From IMG/VR virus record IMGVR_UViG_3300027906_000166, positions 1-22,774 of that record: 22,774 bases of DNA; one strand, 5' to 3'. Source of the DNA: a virus. The stretch's first letter is position 1; every line of letters starts with the position of its first letter. A program made the position numbers and the translations under genes. The notes below the pieces were generated by a model. The model saw only the letters and a program-made list of their open reading frames with translations. It did not search any database and had not been told where the DNA came from. Below, piece after piece: positions 1-6,748 of this stretch.

Positions 1-293
1 GAAGATTTGAGTCTGAGGCTGACAGAGTAGGCGAACAGTTTGATATGTCTCGCTTTGCAAACCTTGACGCCATCAACCGAGATCAAACGCTCATAGATCA
101 GTTGACTGGACTTGTTGACGTAGGGCGAATCGGTGCAGAAGGGTTGACTGGAAACACCTCAGCCTTTTCAACGCTAGGAGGAAACGTGTATTCTCAACTT
201 GGCGATGCTATGGGGTATGAAGGGTTAAGGCGAGGAGATCGATTCAGCAATGCAATCGGTGGATTATTTTCTAAAGACAAGAAACAGGCATAG
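1..293 (+). CDS. C-terminal fragment of a probable virion/ejection protein (5' partial)
   Basis: The reading frame is open from the first bases of the window, so an ATG at 45 is probably internal and the gene starts upstream. About 96 residues are visible. They are rich in Gly, Asp, Arg and Ala, without cysteine or a membrane segment, and end in a basic tail (SKDKKQA). I do not recognise a catalytic motif. The gene lies 15 bases before two further genes of ejection-protein character on the same strand. Small, Gly-rich C-termini like this are common in P22 gp7/gp20-type DNA transfer proteins, so that role is inferred from context only. The stop is clear; the true start is outside the window. 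Confidence 0.6.
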   Translation, partial: RFESEADRVGEQFDMSRFANLDAINRDQTLIDQLTGLVDVGRIGAEGLTGNTSAFSTLGGNVYSQLGDAMGYEGLRRGDRFSNAIGGLFSKDKKQA

Positions 294-308
294 CGCAGGA
301 GCTAAGTA

Positions 309-1661
309 ATGGCGAACAGACTTCAAAGAATCATGGCGATGGATCAGATGATCCAAAATCGCAATATGCCTCAGCAGGGGATGCAGAATGTTTTTAATCC
401 CACAACAGGAACATTTGTAAGCGTACCCTTTCAGACTGATCCTAATTTTAAAGGGCGCAGGACGGTTATGACTCCCTCTGGCCCTCAAGTGTTACCGGGA
501 TTTAAAGGAGTAGAAAACCCCTATCGACAACTAGGTCGAGGTGTCAGGAATCTACTCGGCAACTTGTTTGATCGTGGATCACTTAGACGAGAAGAAAGAA
601 AACGAGAGCAAGGCATGGAACAAGCAGATCAAATGCTTGATACGATGGATCCGTCAGTTCTTCAGCGTCCTGAGTTTGATCCAGTACCAGACAATCAAGC
701 AAGAATTGACGAGCTTCAAAAAAGAATCAATCGTCCAATTATGCGTGGCCCTGCGCCCCTGCCTACCTTTGACATTTCTAGGGTTAGAGGGCAAACAGCA
801 AAACTTTCTCAAGAAGACAAAAATATTGAAAACTTTTTACCTACTGGCGTTACGTCAGACGGAAGAATTGTAAACGGTCAAACGACTACCAAAGCAACAA
901 GAGAGCAATTACGAACAGCATTACAAGATAGAAAAAGTTTAGAAGGGGTCGATCAAAGAACTAAAGACTTGCGAGGAGAATTTAGAAAAGCTACAGATCA
1001 GTTTTCAAAAATCGATCAAGCTTTTGGTCGGCTACAAGGAAGTCTTACAGGTACAGGGGCAGGGGATTTGTCTTTAATTTTCCAATACATGAAGATTTTA
1101 GATCCCGGCTCAACAGTAAGAGAGGGAGAGTTTGCAACGGCACAAAATTCAGGAGGCGTGGACGATAAAGTAAGAGGTTTATATAATCAAATTGTAGACG
1201 GAGCGCGTCTCGCTGGTAGTCAAAGAATTGACTTTTACGAACGATCTAAAGATTTATACAACGCTGCAAAAGAGGGATATAATTTAAACGTTGCAACTTA
1301 TAACGATCTGGCAGAAAAGTCTAAAGTCAATAAAAATTTAGTTACTTATGATAGGGCAACGTCAGCAGCAGCAGGAGATAAAATAAACATAATTTTAAGT
1401 GGATTAGATGAGTCTGAATTGAACTCCCTAACCAATGAAGATTTAAAAAGGTTAGGCGGTCAGGATTTAGTCAATAGAGTTGCAAAGTTTAAACAAGGTG
1501 GAGGTGAAAGTTCTGCTGACCCATTTGGTTTTTCTACCATGCCACTAGTCACGATTGAAAAAATTGCAAGTCAAGATCGACAATCTTTATTAGATAGTTA
1601 TGGTCAAGAGTTTGTAGATGCTTTAGTAGCAGAGTTAACTAGAAGAGACGAGCAAAAATAA
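309..1661 (+). CDS. Probable phage DNA-ejection/internal virion protein (450 aa)
   Basis: The start has a good ribosome site (AGGAG, 7 bases before ATG). The N-terminal 90 residues are Met/Gln/Asn-rich, residues 90-110 are highly charged, and residues 249-345 form the recognisable part: the stretch MKILDPGSTVREGEFA (about 261-276) followed by a helical, Tyr-rich segment. I know this block from hypothetical internal-virion or DNA-transfer proteins of podoviruses; I cannot name a specific gene. No signal peptide or clear membrane helix is seen. The stop overlaps the next ATG (TAATG), so translation is probably coupled. Leucine codons shift from mainly CTN in the first part to mainly TTA/TTG after about position 790, hinting at mosaic origin. 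Role as an ejected protein is inference from that block and the neighbours. Confidence 0.7.
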   Translation: MANRLQRIMAMDQMIQNRNMPQQGMQNVFNPTTGTFVSVPFQTDPNFKGRRTVMTPSGPQVLPGFKGVENPYRQLGRGVRNLLGNLFDRGSLRREERKREQGMEQADQMLDTMDPSVLQRPEFDPVPDNQARIDELQKRINRPIMRGPAPLPTFDISRVRGQTAKLSQEDKNIENFLPTGVTSDGRIVNGQTTTKATREQLRTALQDRKSLEGVDQRTKDLRGEFRKATDQFSKIDQAFGRLQGSLTGTGAGDLSLIFQYMKILDPGSTVREGEFATAQNSGGVDDKVRGLYNQIVDGARLAGSQRIDFYERSKDLYNAAKEGYNLNVATYNDLAEKSKVNKNLVTYDRATSAAAGDKINIILSGLDESELNSLTNEDLKRLGGQDLVNRVAKFKQGGGESSADPFGFSTMPLVTIEKIASQDRQSLLDSYGQEFVDALVAELTRRDEQK

Positions 1662-3481
1662 TGGCTACTTTACTTGAAGAAATACGATCTCGAAAAAAGT
1701 CAGATAACTCTCAATCTCAAGAATCTGAAATTCCAACTTTAGAGGAATTTGCCCCAACTAGAACTTTGTTAGATGAAGTTAGAAATCAACAGCCAGATAT
1801 TGCAAAAGGAAGAAGGCAATTATTTAGATCAATTACGCCTCAAGCAGTTGATGATTTTGTTGACAGATTTCCATCTGAAACACCTTTAGACGAATTGTTT
1901 AAAGACGTACCGGGAGGGTTAGAAGGAGCGAGAGGCGTGGCAGATGTTGTGCTTTCAGGTGCAACCTCAGTTATTCCTGCGATTGGTAATGTGGTCGGGA
2001 CAGTTGAAGGATTTGGAAAAGCTCTATCAGATGGCAGTTTTGGAACACAAGAAGGCGCAAGAAACATTCAAAGAACTGCAGAGCAAAGGGCTGAAGCGTT
2101 TGGTCGTAACCGATTGATTCCGTTTTATGAGCCTCCCTCAGAAGCAGGAAAGCAATTACAAGAAAATTTAGGTAGATTTGCTGGAAGATATTTACCTCCA
2201 TTTTTATCTGGTGGCCCTAGTCAGTTTCTTACTGGCAGACAACCAACAATTACGAAAAAAGAGGAAACTGCAAATAGAATTAGATCAGGGGATCAAAGTG
2301 CAGAACTTGCGAAAACTAAAATTCCAGATCCCGAAGGTTTTACTAAAGATAAAACAATAGAAAAAGACAGAGAAGCTATCGAAGTAATAAAACAAGGGCT
2401 TGATGAGTCAAAAGTTCAAATGATTAAACAAGCATCAATTCCTGATAAAGAAAGAATGTTAGAAATGGTCAATTTGAGATCAAAGGGATTAACTAACTAT
2501 AAAGAAGAGCAATTAGATAGAGCAAGCGATATACCGGGACAGGCTTTATTCAATAATATTACAAAATTAAGAACTGCAAAAACTAAAGCAGGACAAGAGG
2601 TAAAAAAAGAAGCCAACACTTTGAAAGGCGTTTCTATAGATAACGATCAAGAAGTTTTAAATATCGGTAATAGATTTATAAATGATCTTTCTGAAGATTT
2701 AAATATAGAATTTGATCGAAATTTAAACCCAATTTTTGAAGGCACAACACTTGTTGAAATAAACCCAACGTCTCAAAATTTAATTAAGAAAATTTTTACT
2801 ATTGCAAAAAATCCAAAAGACGCTAAAGGGTTGCATGATCTCAAACAAGCAGTAAACGAAAAACTTAATTATGACAAAAAACAACCCGGAGGGGTTGCAG
2901 GGAGTACAGAGAGAATAATTAAAGATTTTAATCGAGATATAAATAATTATTTAAGAAACAAAAGCGACAGTTACGCTAAAGCAAACGATAAATTCAGTAT
3001 TATTACAGATGCAATAGACAGTTTTAAAGATATTGCACCAGCAAAAACAGATTTCGACTCCATTACAACTTCAAAACAATTTGGCGTTTTATTAAAAGGT
3101 TTAACTTCAGACAGAATGACAAGGGCGCGTTTGCTAGATGCGATTAACAAAGTTCAAACGGTTGGAGGCATAAAGGATCAGAATTTAGTAACTTTATCTC
3201 TTTTTGCACAAAATTTAGATGATCTTTTAGGAAGGCCAAGTGCTGTTACTGGTTTTCGGGGAGAAACTCAAAGAGGCATTGAATCAGCATTAGAAAACAC
3301 TATGTTAGGGCAGCCGACAATGATGCAAACAGGAGTCAACCTAGCAAAAGGCGCAAGGGATAGAGTAAGAGGCATCAATCAAGAAAATGCTCTCCAATCC
3401 ATCAGAAACTTACTTGAACGAGATTTGCGAGAAAACAGACGCAGACAATCAAAGTCTAAAGAGATAGTCCCTAGAAACTAA
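1661..3481 (+). CDS. Probable ejected virion protein with hydrophobic N-terminal module (606 aa)
   Basis: The ATG overlaps the previous stop by one base. The N-terminus is charged, with a weak repeat of a Leu-Leu-acidic-x-x-Arg pattern near residues 4-9 and 36-41. A Gly/Ala/Val-rich hydrophobic stretch at about 91-121 is followed by a charged helix and the motif FYEPPSEAGKQL at about 155-166. The rest is lysine-rich and probably alpha-helical, ending in an Arg-rich tail. The hydrophobic segment plus the 'Y-x-P-x-x-E-x-G' motif also appears in the 607-aa protein at 17374 and is common in large injected phage proteins. Codon use is AT-rich throughout (many TTA, AAA, GAA). Its stop overlaps the converging gene at 3478 by four bases. 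Function in DNA ejection is inferred; no enzyme motif was seen. Confidence 0.65.
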   Translation: MATLLEEIRSRKKSDNSQSQESEIPTLEEFAPTRTLLDEVRNQQPDIAKGRRQLFRSITPQAVDDFVDRFPSETPLDELFKDVPGGLEGARGVADVVLSGATSVIPAIGNVVGTVEGFGKALSDGSFGTQEGARNIQRTAEQRAEAFGRNRLIPFYEPPSEAGKQLQENLGRFAGRYLPPFLSGGPSQFLTGRQPTITKKEETANRIRSGDQSAELAKTKIPDPEGFTKDKTIEKDREAIEVIKQGLDESKVQMIKQASIPDKERMLEMVNLRSKGLTNYKEEQLDRASDIPGQALFNNITKLRTAKTKAGQEVKKEANTLKGVSIDNDQEVLNIGNRFINDLSEDLNIEFDRNLNPIFEGTTLVEINPTSQNLIKKIFTIAKNPKDAKGLHDLKQAVNEKLNYDKKQPGGVAGSTERIIKDFNRDINNYLRNKSDSYAKANDKFSIITDAIDSFKDIAPAKTDFDSITTSKQFGVLLKGLTSDRMTRARLLDAINKVQTVGGIKDQNLVTLSLFAQNLDDLLGRPSAVTGFRGETQRGIESALENTMLGQPTMMQTGVNLAKGARDRVRGINQENALQSIRNLLERDLRENRRRQSKSKEIVPRN

Positions 3482-3810
3482 ACATCCTCTGGCGTTGGAT
3501 CTCCCCAATTATTCGCAACCTTGTACACGCTCGTTTGTTTCTTGATCTTAAAGAACCCCTCATGCTCCGGGTATGTTTCTATGAACGCTCTGGCGTAAAA
3601 GGGAACATGATTGTTTGAGATTTTAAAATCAGTGGTGTTGTCACTGGTAATAATTTTGCTCCACCTAATTACCTCAAAGATTGCTTTAGCCGAATACTTT
3701 GGTTCTTTAGCAATCATCTGAAAGGTGTGTTTAACAAACTCTTCCCAGATGTGAGGGTTGTTTTTGTGAAAAGCTTCAAACTGTTCCTGCATCTCTTCAA
3801 GTCTATTCAT
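3478..3810 (-). CDS. Conserved phage hypothetical protein (110 aa)
   Basis: Soluble protein with no membrane segment. The pattern is familiar from many phages: an N-terminal FHKNNPHIWEEFVKHTF, then YSAKAIFEVIRW, then NNHVPFYARAFIETYPEHEGFF. I know such proteins only as unnamed hypotheticals next to recombination or replication genes. The start at 3810 has a strong ribosome site (AGGAGG, 4 bases from ATG). It is the last gene of the leftward recombination operon, 8 bases after SSB. Aromatic and His residues are conserved-looking, but I see no known catalytic or DNA-binding motif, so no function is proposed. Its 3' end overlaps the stop of the converging 606-aa gene. Confidence 0.8.
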   Translation of the reverse strand: MNRLEEMQEQFEAFHKNNPHIWEEFVKHTFQMIAKEPKYSAKAIFEVIRWSKIITSDNTTDFKISNNHVPFYARAFIETYPEHEGFFKIKKQTSVYKVANNWGDPTPEDV

Positions 3811-3818
3811 GCTACCTC

Positions 3819-4175
3819 CTAAAATGGTATATCATCATCAACAAGTGGTTGGTCTTTTGGTGACAAGAATTGGAAGCTAAAGGCTTTGATGATTGTAGAA
3901 TATCTCCTCTCTCCTTCCTTCTCCCATTCCCTATACTGAATCTTGCCCTCGACATATATCTTTGAACCTTTCTTGAGCGTGTCGGCTGCCTCGGCTATTG
4001 CCCCTCTGAACTCTACTTTGTGCCATTCAGTTTGCTCTTTTCTTTCACCTTGAGAAGTTTTCCACTTGTCTGAAGTAGCAAGGCTGATGGTCATGGTCTT
4101 AGTACCATCCTCCCAGTATTTGATATCTGGATCTCGGCCAAGATTCCCCACCAAAATCACTTTATTCACTGACAT
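3819..4175 (-). CDS. ssb: Single-stranded DNA-binding protein
   Basis: Classic bacterial-type SSB: it begins MSVNKVILVGNLGRDPDIKY, the first strand of the OB fold, and carries the conserved WHKVEFRG and KGSKIYVEGKIQYREW blocks at about 51-58 and 69-84. The linker is very short and the acidic tip is DDDIPF, the usual docking peptide for exonucleases and other SSB partners. At 118 aa it is shorter than host SSBs, which is normal for phage versions. The ribosome site is GGAGG, 6 bases from ATG. The start overlaps the exonuclease gene by 14 bases. It probably coats ssDNA made during replication and supplies the substrate for Erf annealing. Confidence 0.95.
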   Translation of the reverse strand: MSVNKVILVGNLGRDPDIKYWEDGTKTMTISLATSDKWKTSQGERKEQTEWHKVEFRGAIAEAADTLKKGSKIYVEGKIQYREWEKEGERRYSTIIKAFSFQFLSPKDQPLVDDDIPF

Positions 4176-4992
4176 TGTTTGCCTCCGTTATGTTGATTTT
4201 TTTGTAAGTCGATGACTTGGAAAAATACGGTTCGAGTTGCTTATAAAGATTCGGATCTTCCTCTTCCAACTTTTTAAGATTAAGAGATCCTTTTTTTTGA
4301 ACAGTTTTAACTGTCACTCCAAACCCAAAACACTCGCCCTGATTTTTAAGAGTTTCGCCTATTGCGTCTAACTGGGCTTTGATTGCCTTCTCTTGTTTCT
4401 TCAGGCTCTTGTACTTAGTCGCCATGTCCCCAAAAGCCTCATCTGTTCTTTCAGATTCAAACTTGTTCCATGCCTCTATGAGTTGGCTAAAGTGATCCTC
4501 AGTAATATGACATTCCTGAAGTCTGGTTCTATCCTCGTCATAAGTGTACAAAAACGTCCGTTCAGCCCCGGAACAGAGTTTTTGGTGAACTAATTGCCAA
4601 AATGTAGGGTGCTTTTCGTCCAAATCGTCCCAGTACGCACTAGAAGGGCTTGAGGGACATTTTATCTCTACGATGACCTCTACCCCTTCCAGTTCGCCAA
4701 AAGCGTCCAGAGAGGCTCCAAATAGCCCCATTTCGTAACAACGTGGCTCCAAATGTATTCCAAGGTGTTCCCCTACTGCTGCCCTAGCAATAGGCTCCAT
4801 GTTCGACCCTCTGACCATCGCCTCGTTAACAAAAGTGGGTTTCTTGTCTGCCTTCTGCTTTCTCAAAGCGTTTTGGGATTGATGAGGATTGACGTTCATA
4901 ACGGTGGGAGTTTCAGAGGCGGTACGGAGTGACTCACGCCACTCCAACCACTCCCGGGAACCTTGCTCTAAAAAGACTCGTTTATTCTCCAT
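4162..4992 (-). CDS. YqaJ/lambda-exonuclease family recombination nuclease
   Basis: A 5'-3' dsDNA exonuclease of the YqaJ viral-recombinase fold, degrading one strand at DNA ends so that an annealing protein can pair the other. Visible motifs, in order: RGSNMEP at 61-67 (catalytic Glu66), GASLDAFGE at 92-100 (metal-binding Asp96), VEIKCPSS at 108-115 (the E-x-K pair Glu109/Lys111) and FWQLVHQ at 131-137 (Gln133). This is the full PD-(D/E)xK set. Length (276 aa) fits the family. The C-terminal third is helical and charged. The start overlaps the Erf stop by 11 bases and relies on a weak AAGG site, so coupling is likely. The pair with Erf and SSB makes a Red-like recombination system. Confidence 0.92.
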   Translation of the reverse strand: MENKRVFLEQGSREWLEWRESLRTASETPTVMNVNPHQSQNALRKQKADKKPTFVNEAMVRGSNMEPIARAAVGEHLGIHLEPRCYEMGLFGASLDAFGELEGVEVIVEIKCPSSPSSAYWDDLDEKHPTFWQLVHQKLCSGAERTFLYTYDEDRTRLQECHITEDHFSQLIEAWNKFESERTDEAFGDMATKYKSLKKQEKAIKAQLDAIGETLKNQGECFGFGVTVKTVQKKGSLNLKKLEEEDPNLYKQLEPYFSKSSTYKKINITEANNVSE

Positions 4993-5605
4993 CAGTGACA
5001 GCCTTTTGAGTTGCTTGATCTATAGCTCTTTTTAGCTTCGCCTCAATCTGTGCGTCAGTCATCTTCTCTTTACGCCAGTTCTCAATTGTCTTGGGATAAA
5101 CTATTTTGGCTTCGAGAGCTTTAGCAATAATTCCACTCTCTTTAACTTCTTGCTTGGGCATTGTGCCAATTTTCTTGATTTGTTCTTTGGTGCTTTTCTT
5201 GTGAGTGGCTTCTGCACCATTCCCATCATCGTCTTCATCAGATCCGATTCCGCAAGCTGTAGCAAGTGAGTATCTTTTTGCGTATGTCAGGGCAGATCCG
5301 TAACCTTGAGGCGAGTTCTTATCCAGTGGCACAGTCGTAAGCCCAAAGCTCATCTGACCATCCGGGCCGTGGAAGATTGTCTCAACACAAACAGCGTTCT
5401 CTCGCTCGTGTACTTTTTGTTGATAGAAAATGCCGTTCTTGTTGAGAGGCTCCTTAACTGCATCGATGATAGCCTCTAGCGTGGCATACGTTGATTTAAA
5501 GTGAGGATTTGGTTTGTCTTTTACAGCGTGAGTGATCTCTGACTGAGCCTTTACGAGCGCAGTCATAAAGGCTTGTGTTTCTAGATTTTTGTTTATCTCT
5601 AACAT
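4982..5605 (-). CDS. erf: Erf-family single-strand annealing recombinase
   Basis: Homologue of P22 Erf, which anneals complementary single strands and helps circularise or concatenate phage DNA. Seen: an N-terminal AFMTALVKAQSEI helix, NPHFKSTYATLEAII, the hallmark GYGSALTYAKRYSLATACGI at about 101-120 and the acidic EDDDGNG at 124-130. I start it at 5605 rather than 5668: that ATG has an AAGGGG site 7 bases upstream and is separated by one base from the stop of the preceding 58-aa gene, and the longer form adds 21 residues that do not look like Erf. The product is 207 aa, typical of the family. The C-terminal part is a charged helical region probably used for oligomerisation or partners. Confidence 0.92.
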   Translation of the reverse strand: MLEINKNLETQAFMTALVKAQSEITHAVKDKPNPHFKSTYATLEAIIDAVKEPLNKNGIFYQQKVHERENAVCVETIFHGPDGQMSFGLTTVPLDKNSPQGYGSALTYAKRYSLATACGIGSDEDDDGNGAEATHKKSTKEQIKKIGTMPKQEVKESGIIAKALEAKIVYPKTIENWRKEKMTDAQIEAKLKRAIDQATQKAVTDGE

Positions 5606-5606
5606 A

Positions 5607-5783
5607 TTAGTTCCCCTTGATTGAACATTGTGGTTGAAGGTTTTTATAGTCCGGATGGATACCATCACAAACGTCTTTAAAATACTGCTGTTCTTGAATT
5701 AGCTCGTCTTGATAGTCCTGATTGCCAATCAAACCAAGAGCTAAAAGGATCGCTGCAAGGATGCTTAGGTTCTTTAGGCTCAT
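5607..5783 (-). CDS. Small membrane-anchored or exported protein (58 aa)
   Basis: A short gene between the 93-aa gene and Erf. The ATG overlaps the upstream stop (ATGA) and has GGAG 8 bases upstream; the TAA stop is one base before the Erf ATG, so it sits exactly in the operon. The product starts MSLKNLSILAAILLALGLIG, a signal peptide or single membrane helix, followed by a polar tail with two cysteines in a CDGIHPDYKNLQPQC arrangement that could form a disulfide in the periplasm. Small phage proteins with a hydrophobic start and a similar Cys/Pro/Asp-Tyr tail are known to me only as hypotheticals. The topology is inferred; the coding call rests on the overlaps and ribosome site. Confidence 0.75.
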   Translation of the reverse strand: MSLKNLSILAAILLALGLIGNQDYQDELIQEQQYFKDVCDGIHPDYKNLQPQCSIKGN

Positions 5784-6061
5784 AGGTTATGCTCCCTTAC
5801 AATTCTCAAAGCCTCAGAACAATCATTTCCTACTGAAAGATCGTGCGACGCTGCTTCAAACTTTAAATCATCTTTCCATTGATCGTAGTCTTCAAGGATG
5901 CTTTCAAGAAGTTGCAGAGGATTGTCGCTCTTAGATTTGTCATCAACAGCCTCTTTAATGGTTTCGACTAAACCATCTTCAGCGTTAATAAATTCAAACC
6001 ACAAGCTATATTCATCTCTCTTAATCCGTTTGCTTTCTGAAACAAGTTTATCGTTTGTCAT
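5780..6061 (-). CDS. Hypothetical acidic protein (93 aa)
   Basis: Soluble, acidic and helical, with no cysteines pairs, membrane segments or known motif. The ATG at 6061 has a good AGGGAG site 5 bases upstream, and the stop overlaps the next start by ATGA. It is the second gene of the leftward early operon. The middle region (about 30-70) is Asp/Glu-rich with bulky hydrophobics, typical of small phage proteins that bind host factors, but this is only a resemblance in composition. I do not recognise the family and propose no function. Confidence 0.75.
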   Translation of the reverse strand: MTNDKLVSESKRIKRDEYSLWFEFINAEDGLVETIKEAVDDKSKSDNPLQLLESILEDYDQWKDDLKFEAASHDLSVGNDCSEALRIVREHNL

Positions 6062-6070
6062 AATGTCTCC

Positions 6071-6280
6071 CTAATTAGAAATCTTGCTAGTGGCGTAAAC
6101 ATTTATTTGGTCAACTTCACTTATTTCATTTGCCAACTCTTGACGAACTTGTTTGTTCCAACTTTTAAAGAAATAATTTTTTTCAATCTCTTCAAAAACT
6201 TCTTTTTTGGAGTGGCCTTTGTTCAAAAGCCTCACAATTTCGTCTTGATAATTTCTCATGCGCTGGATCTTGTTTGTCAT
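6071..6280 (-). CDS. Hypothetical protein, first gene of the leftward early operon (69 aa)
   Basis: Start chosen at 6280 (MTNKIQRMRNYQ), because it has an AAAGGGAG ribosome site 7 bases upstream; the in-frame ATG at 6304 lies in the promoter/operator region and would add eight odd residues. The protein is helical and mixed-charge: a short basic N-terminus, a segment resembling a winged or HTH-like helix pair (EIVRLLNKGHSKKEVFEEIE at about 12-31), then a polar tail. The 'LLNKGHSKKEVFEEI' pattern looks like the first two helices of a helix-turn-helix, so it could be a small regulator, but it is too short and divergent to be sure. It is the promoter-proximal gene of the recombination operon. Confidence 0.7.
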   Translation of the reverse strand: MTNKIQRMRNYQDEIVRLLNKGHSKKEVFEEIEKNYFFKSWNKQVRQELANEISEVDQINVYATSKISN

Positions 6281-6299
6281 TTGTTTTCTCCCTTTCATC

Positions 6300-6313
6300 T
6301 GCATTATTATGCA
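6300..6313. promoter_or_regulatory. Inverted repeat over the leftward promoter (candidate operator)
   Basis: TGCATTATTATGCA is a TGCAT/ATGCA inverted repeat with a 4-base centre. It covers the proposed -10 box of the leftward promoter, a natural place for a repressor. A related TGCATTAT core occurs on the minus strand of the second control region near 10613-10622, also at a leftward -10-like box. The small HTH protein encoded next door is the obvious candidate ligand. Binding is inference. Confidence 0.4.
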
Positions 6314-6333
6314 TATCTAAAATAAATTATCAA
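6306..6333 (-). promoter_or_regulatory. Leftward early promoter (PL-like)
   Basis: On the minus strand: TTGATA as -35 (positions 6333-6328, five of six consensus bases), a 16-base spacer and CATAAT as -10 (6311-6306, five of six). Transcription would begin near 6299, giving a leader of about 20 bases that contains the AAAGGGAG ribosome site of the first gene at 6280. It would drive the whole recombination operon. Confidence 0.55.
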
Positions 6334-6339
6334 CTGTAC

Positions 6340-6367
6340 TTGAATACAAAGAAAAAATGGTTATTAT
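6340..6367 (+). promoter_or_regulatory. Rightward promoter giving a possibly leaderless mRNA
   Basis: TTGAAT (6340-6345) as -35, a 16-base spacer and TATTAT (6362-6367, five of six) as -10. The expected first transcribed base is about 6374, which is the A of the HTH gene's ATG. No Shine-Dalgarno site is properly placed before that ATG. Its -35 lies only seven bases from the -35 of the leftward promoter, so both could be governed from one site. Confidence 0.5.
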
Positions 6368-6373
6368 GTCAGG

Positions 6374-6574
6374 ATGCTAAAAGAGAAGACGATAGAATTG
6401 TTGAAGGAAAGTCCGAAGCCTCTTCCAAAGATTGCAAAGGATTGCAAACTTAAAGAAAGGTGGCTCTATCATTTGAAGAATGACTATTGGGATGATCCCG
6501 GCGTTTTGAAGATAGAAAGGCTCTATGAGTATCTATCTGGTAAGTCTTTGAATTTAGGCAAAAAAAGGAAATAG
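6374..6574 (+). CDS. Small HTH DNA-binding protein (Cro-like regulator, 66 aa)
   Basis: A compact helix-turn-helix: LPKIAKDCKLKERWLYHLKN at about 17-36 fits the recognition pair, and DDPGVLKIERLYEYLSG follows. The 'DPGV-x-x-IERLY-x-YL' ending is known from many small phage XRE/Cro-type regulators. The C-terminus is basic (NLGKKRK). It is the first rightward gene, divergent from the recombination operon, which is the position of Cro or a similar switch protein in lambdoid phages. No partner CI-type repressor gene is in the window. The start lies right at the predicted transcription start, implying a leaderless message, as known for lambda cI from PRM. Specific operators are not proven; the TGCAT inverted repeat at 6300-6313 is a candidate. 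Confidence 0.7.
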   Translation: MLKEKTIELLKESPKPLPKIAKDCKLKERWLYHLKNDYWDDPGVLKIERLYEYLSGKSLNLGKKRK

Positions 6575-6632
6575 TGTCCCAAAGTGTCGGAAGAAAAAAA
6601 CCGATAACGCAGCGCACCACCTGCACAAAAGG

Positions 6633-6667
6633 GTAGCTAGGAGATGGATAAATCCGTAGCTAAGAGA
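6633..6667 (+). repeat. Short tandem direct repeats in the gap 6575-6748
   Basis: The 174-base gap after the HTH gene has no convincing gene. It holds GTAGCTAGGAGA at 6633-6644 and GTAGCTAAGAGA at 6656-6667, eleven of twelve bases equal and 23 bp apart, plus two copies of CGATAAC (6602-6608, 6678-6684) and a small TACCG/CGGTA hairpin at 6712-6726. These could be protein-binding sites for regulation or replication initiation next to the O-like gene; no function is shown. I see no intrinsic terminator here. Confidence 0.4.
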
Positions 6668-6748
6668 CTCGCTATTCGATAACACTTTTTCCTCCGTCAT
6701 AGTTTTAAAAATACCGCTCGTCGGTAAAGTGGTTTATGGGAGAAAGAT

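Noticed and set aside
541-873. 110-aa open frame in another frame inside the 450-aa gene
   Set aside because: No ribosome site, Cys/Leu-rich composition unlike phage proteins, fully inside a supported gene.
5606-5668. Longer Erf form from 5668
   Set aside because: The extension is the antisense-free tail of the 58-aa gene's region read in another frame, lacks Erf similarity, and the 5605 start has a good ribosome site.
6644-6682. Tiny frame MDKSVAKRLAIR in the 6575-6748 gap
   Set aside because: Twelve codons with GGAG directly touching the ATG; likely chance, within the direct repeats.
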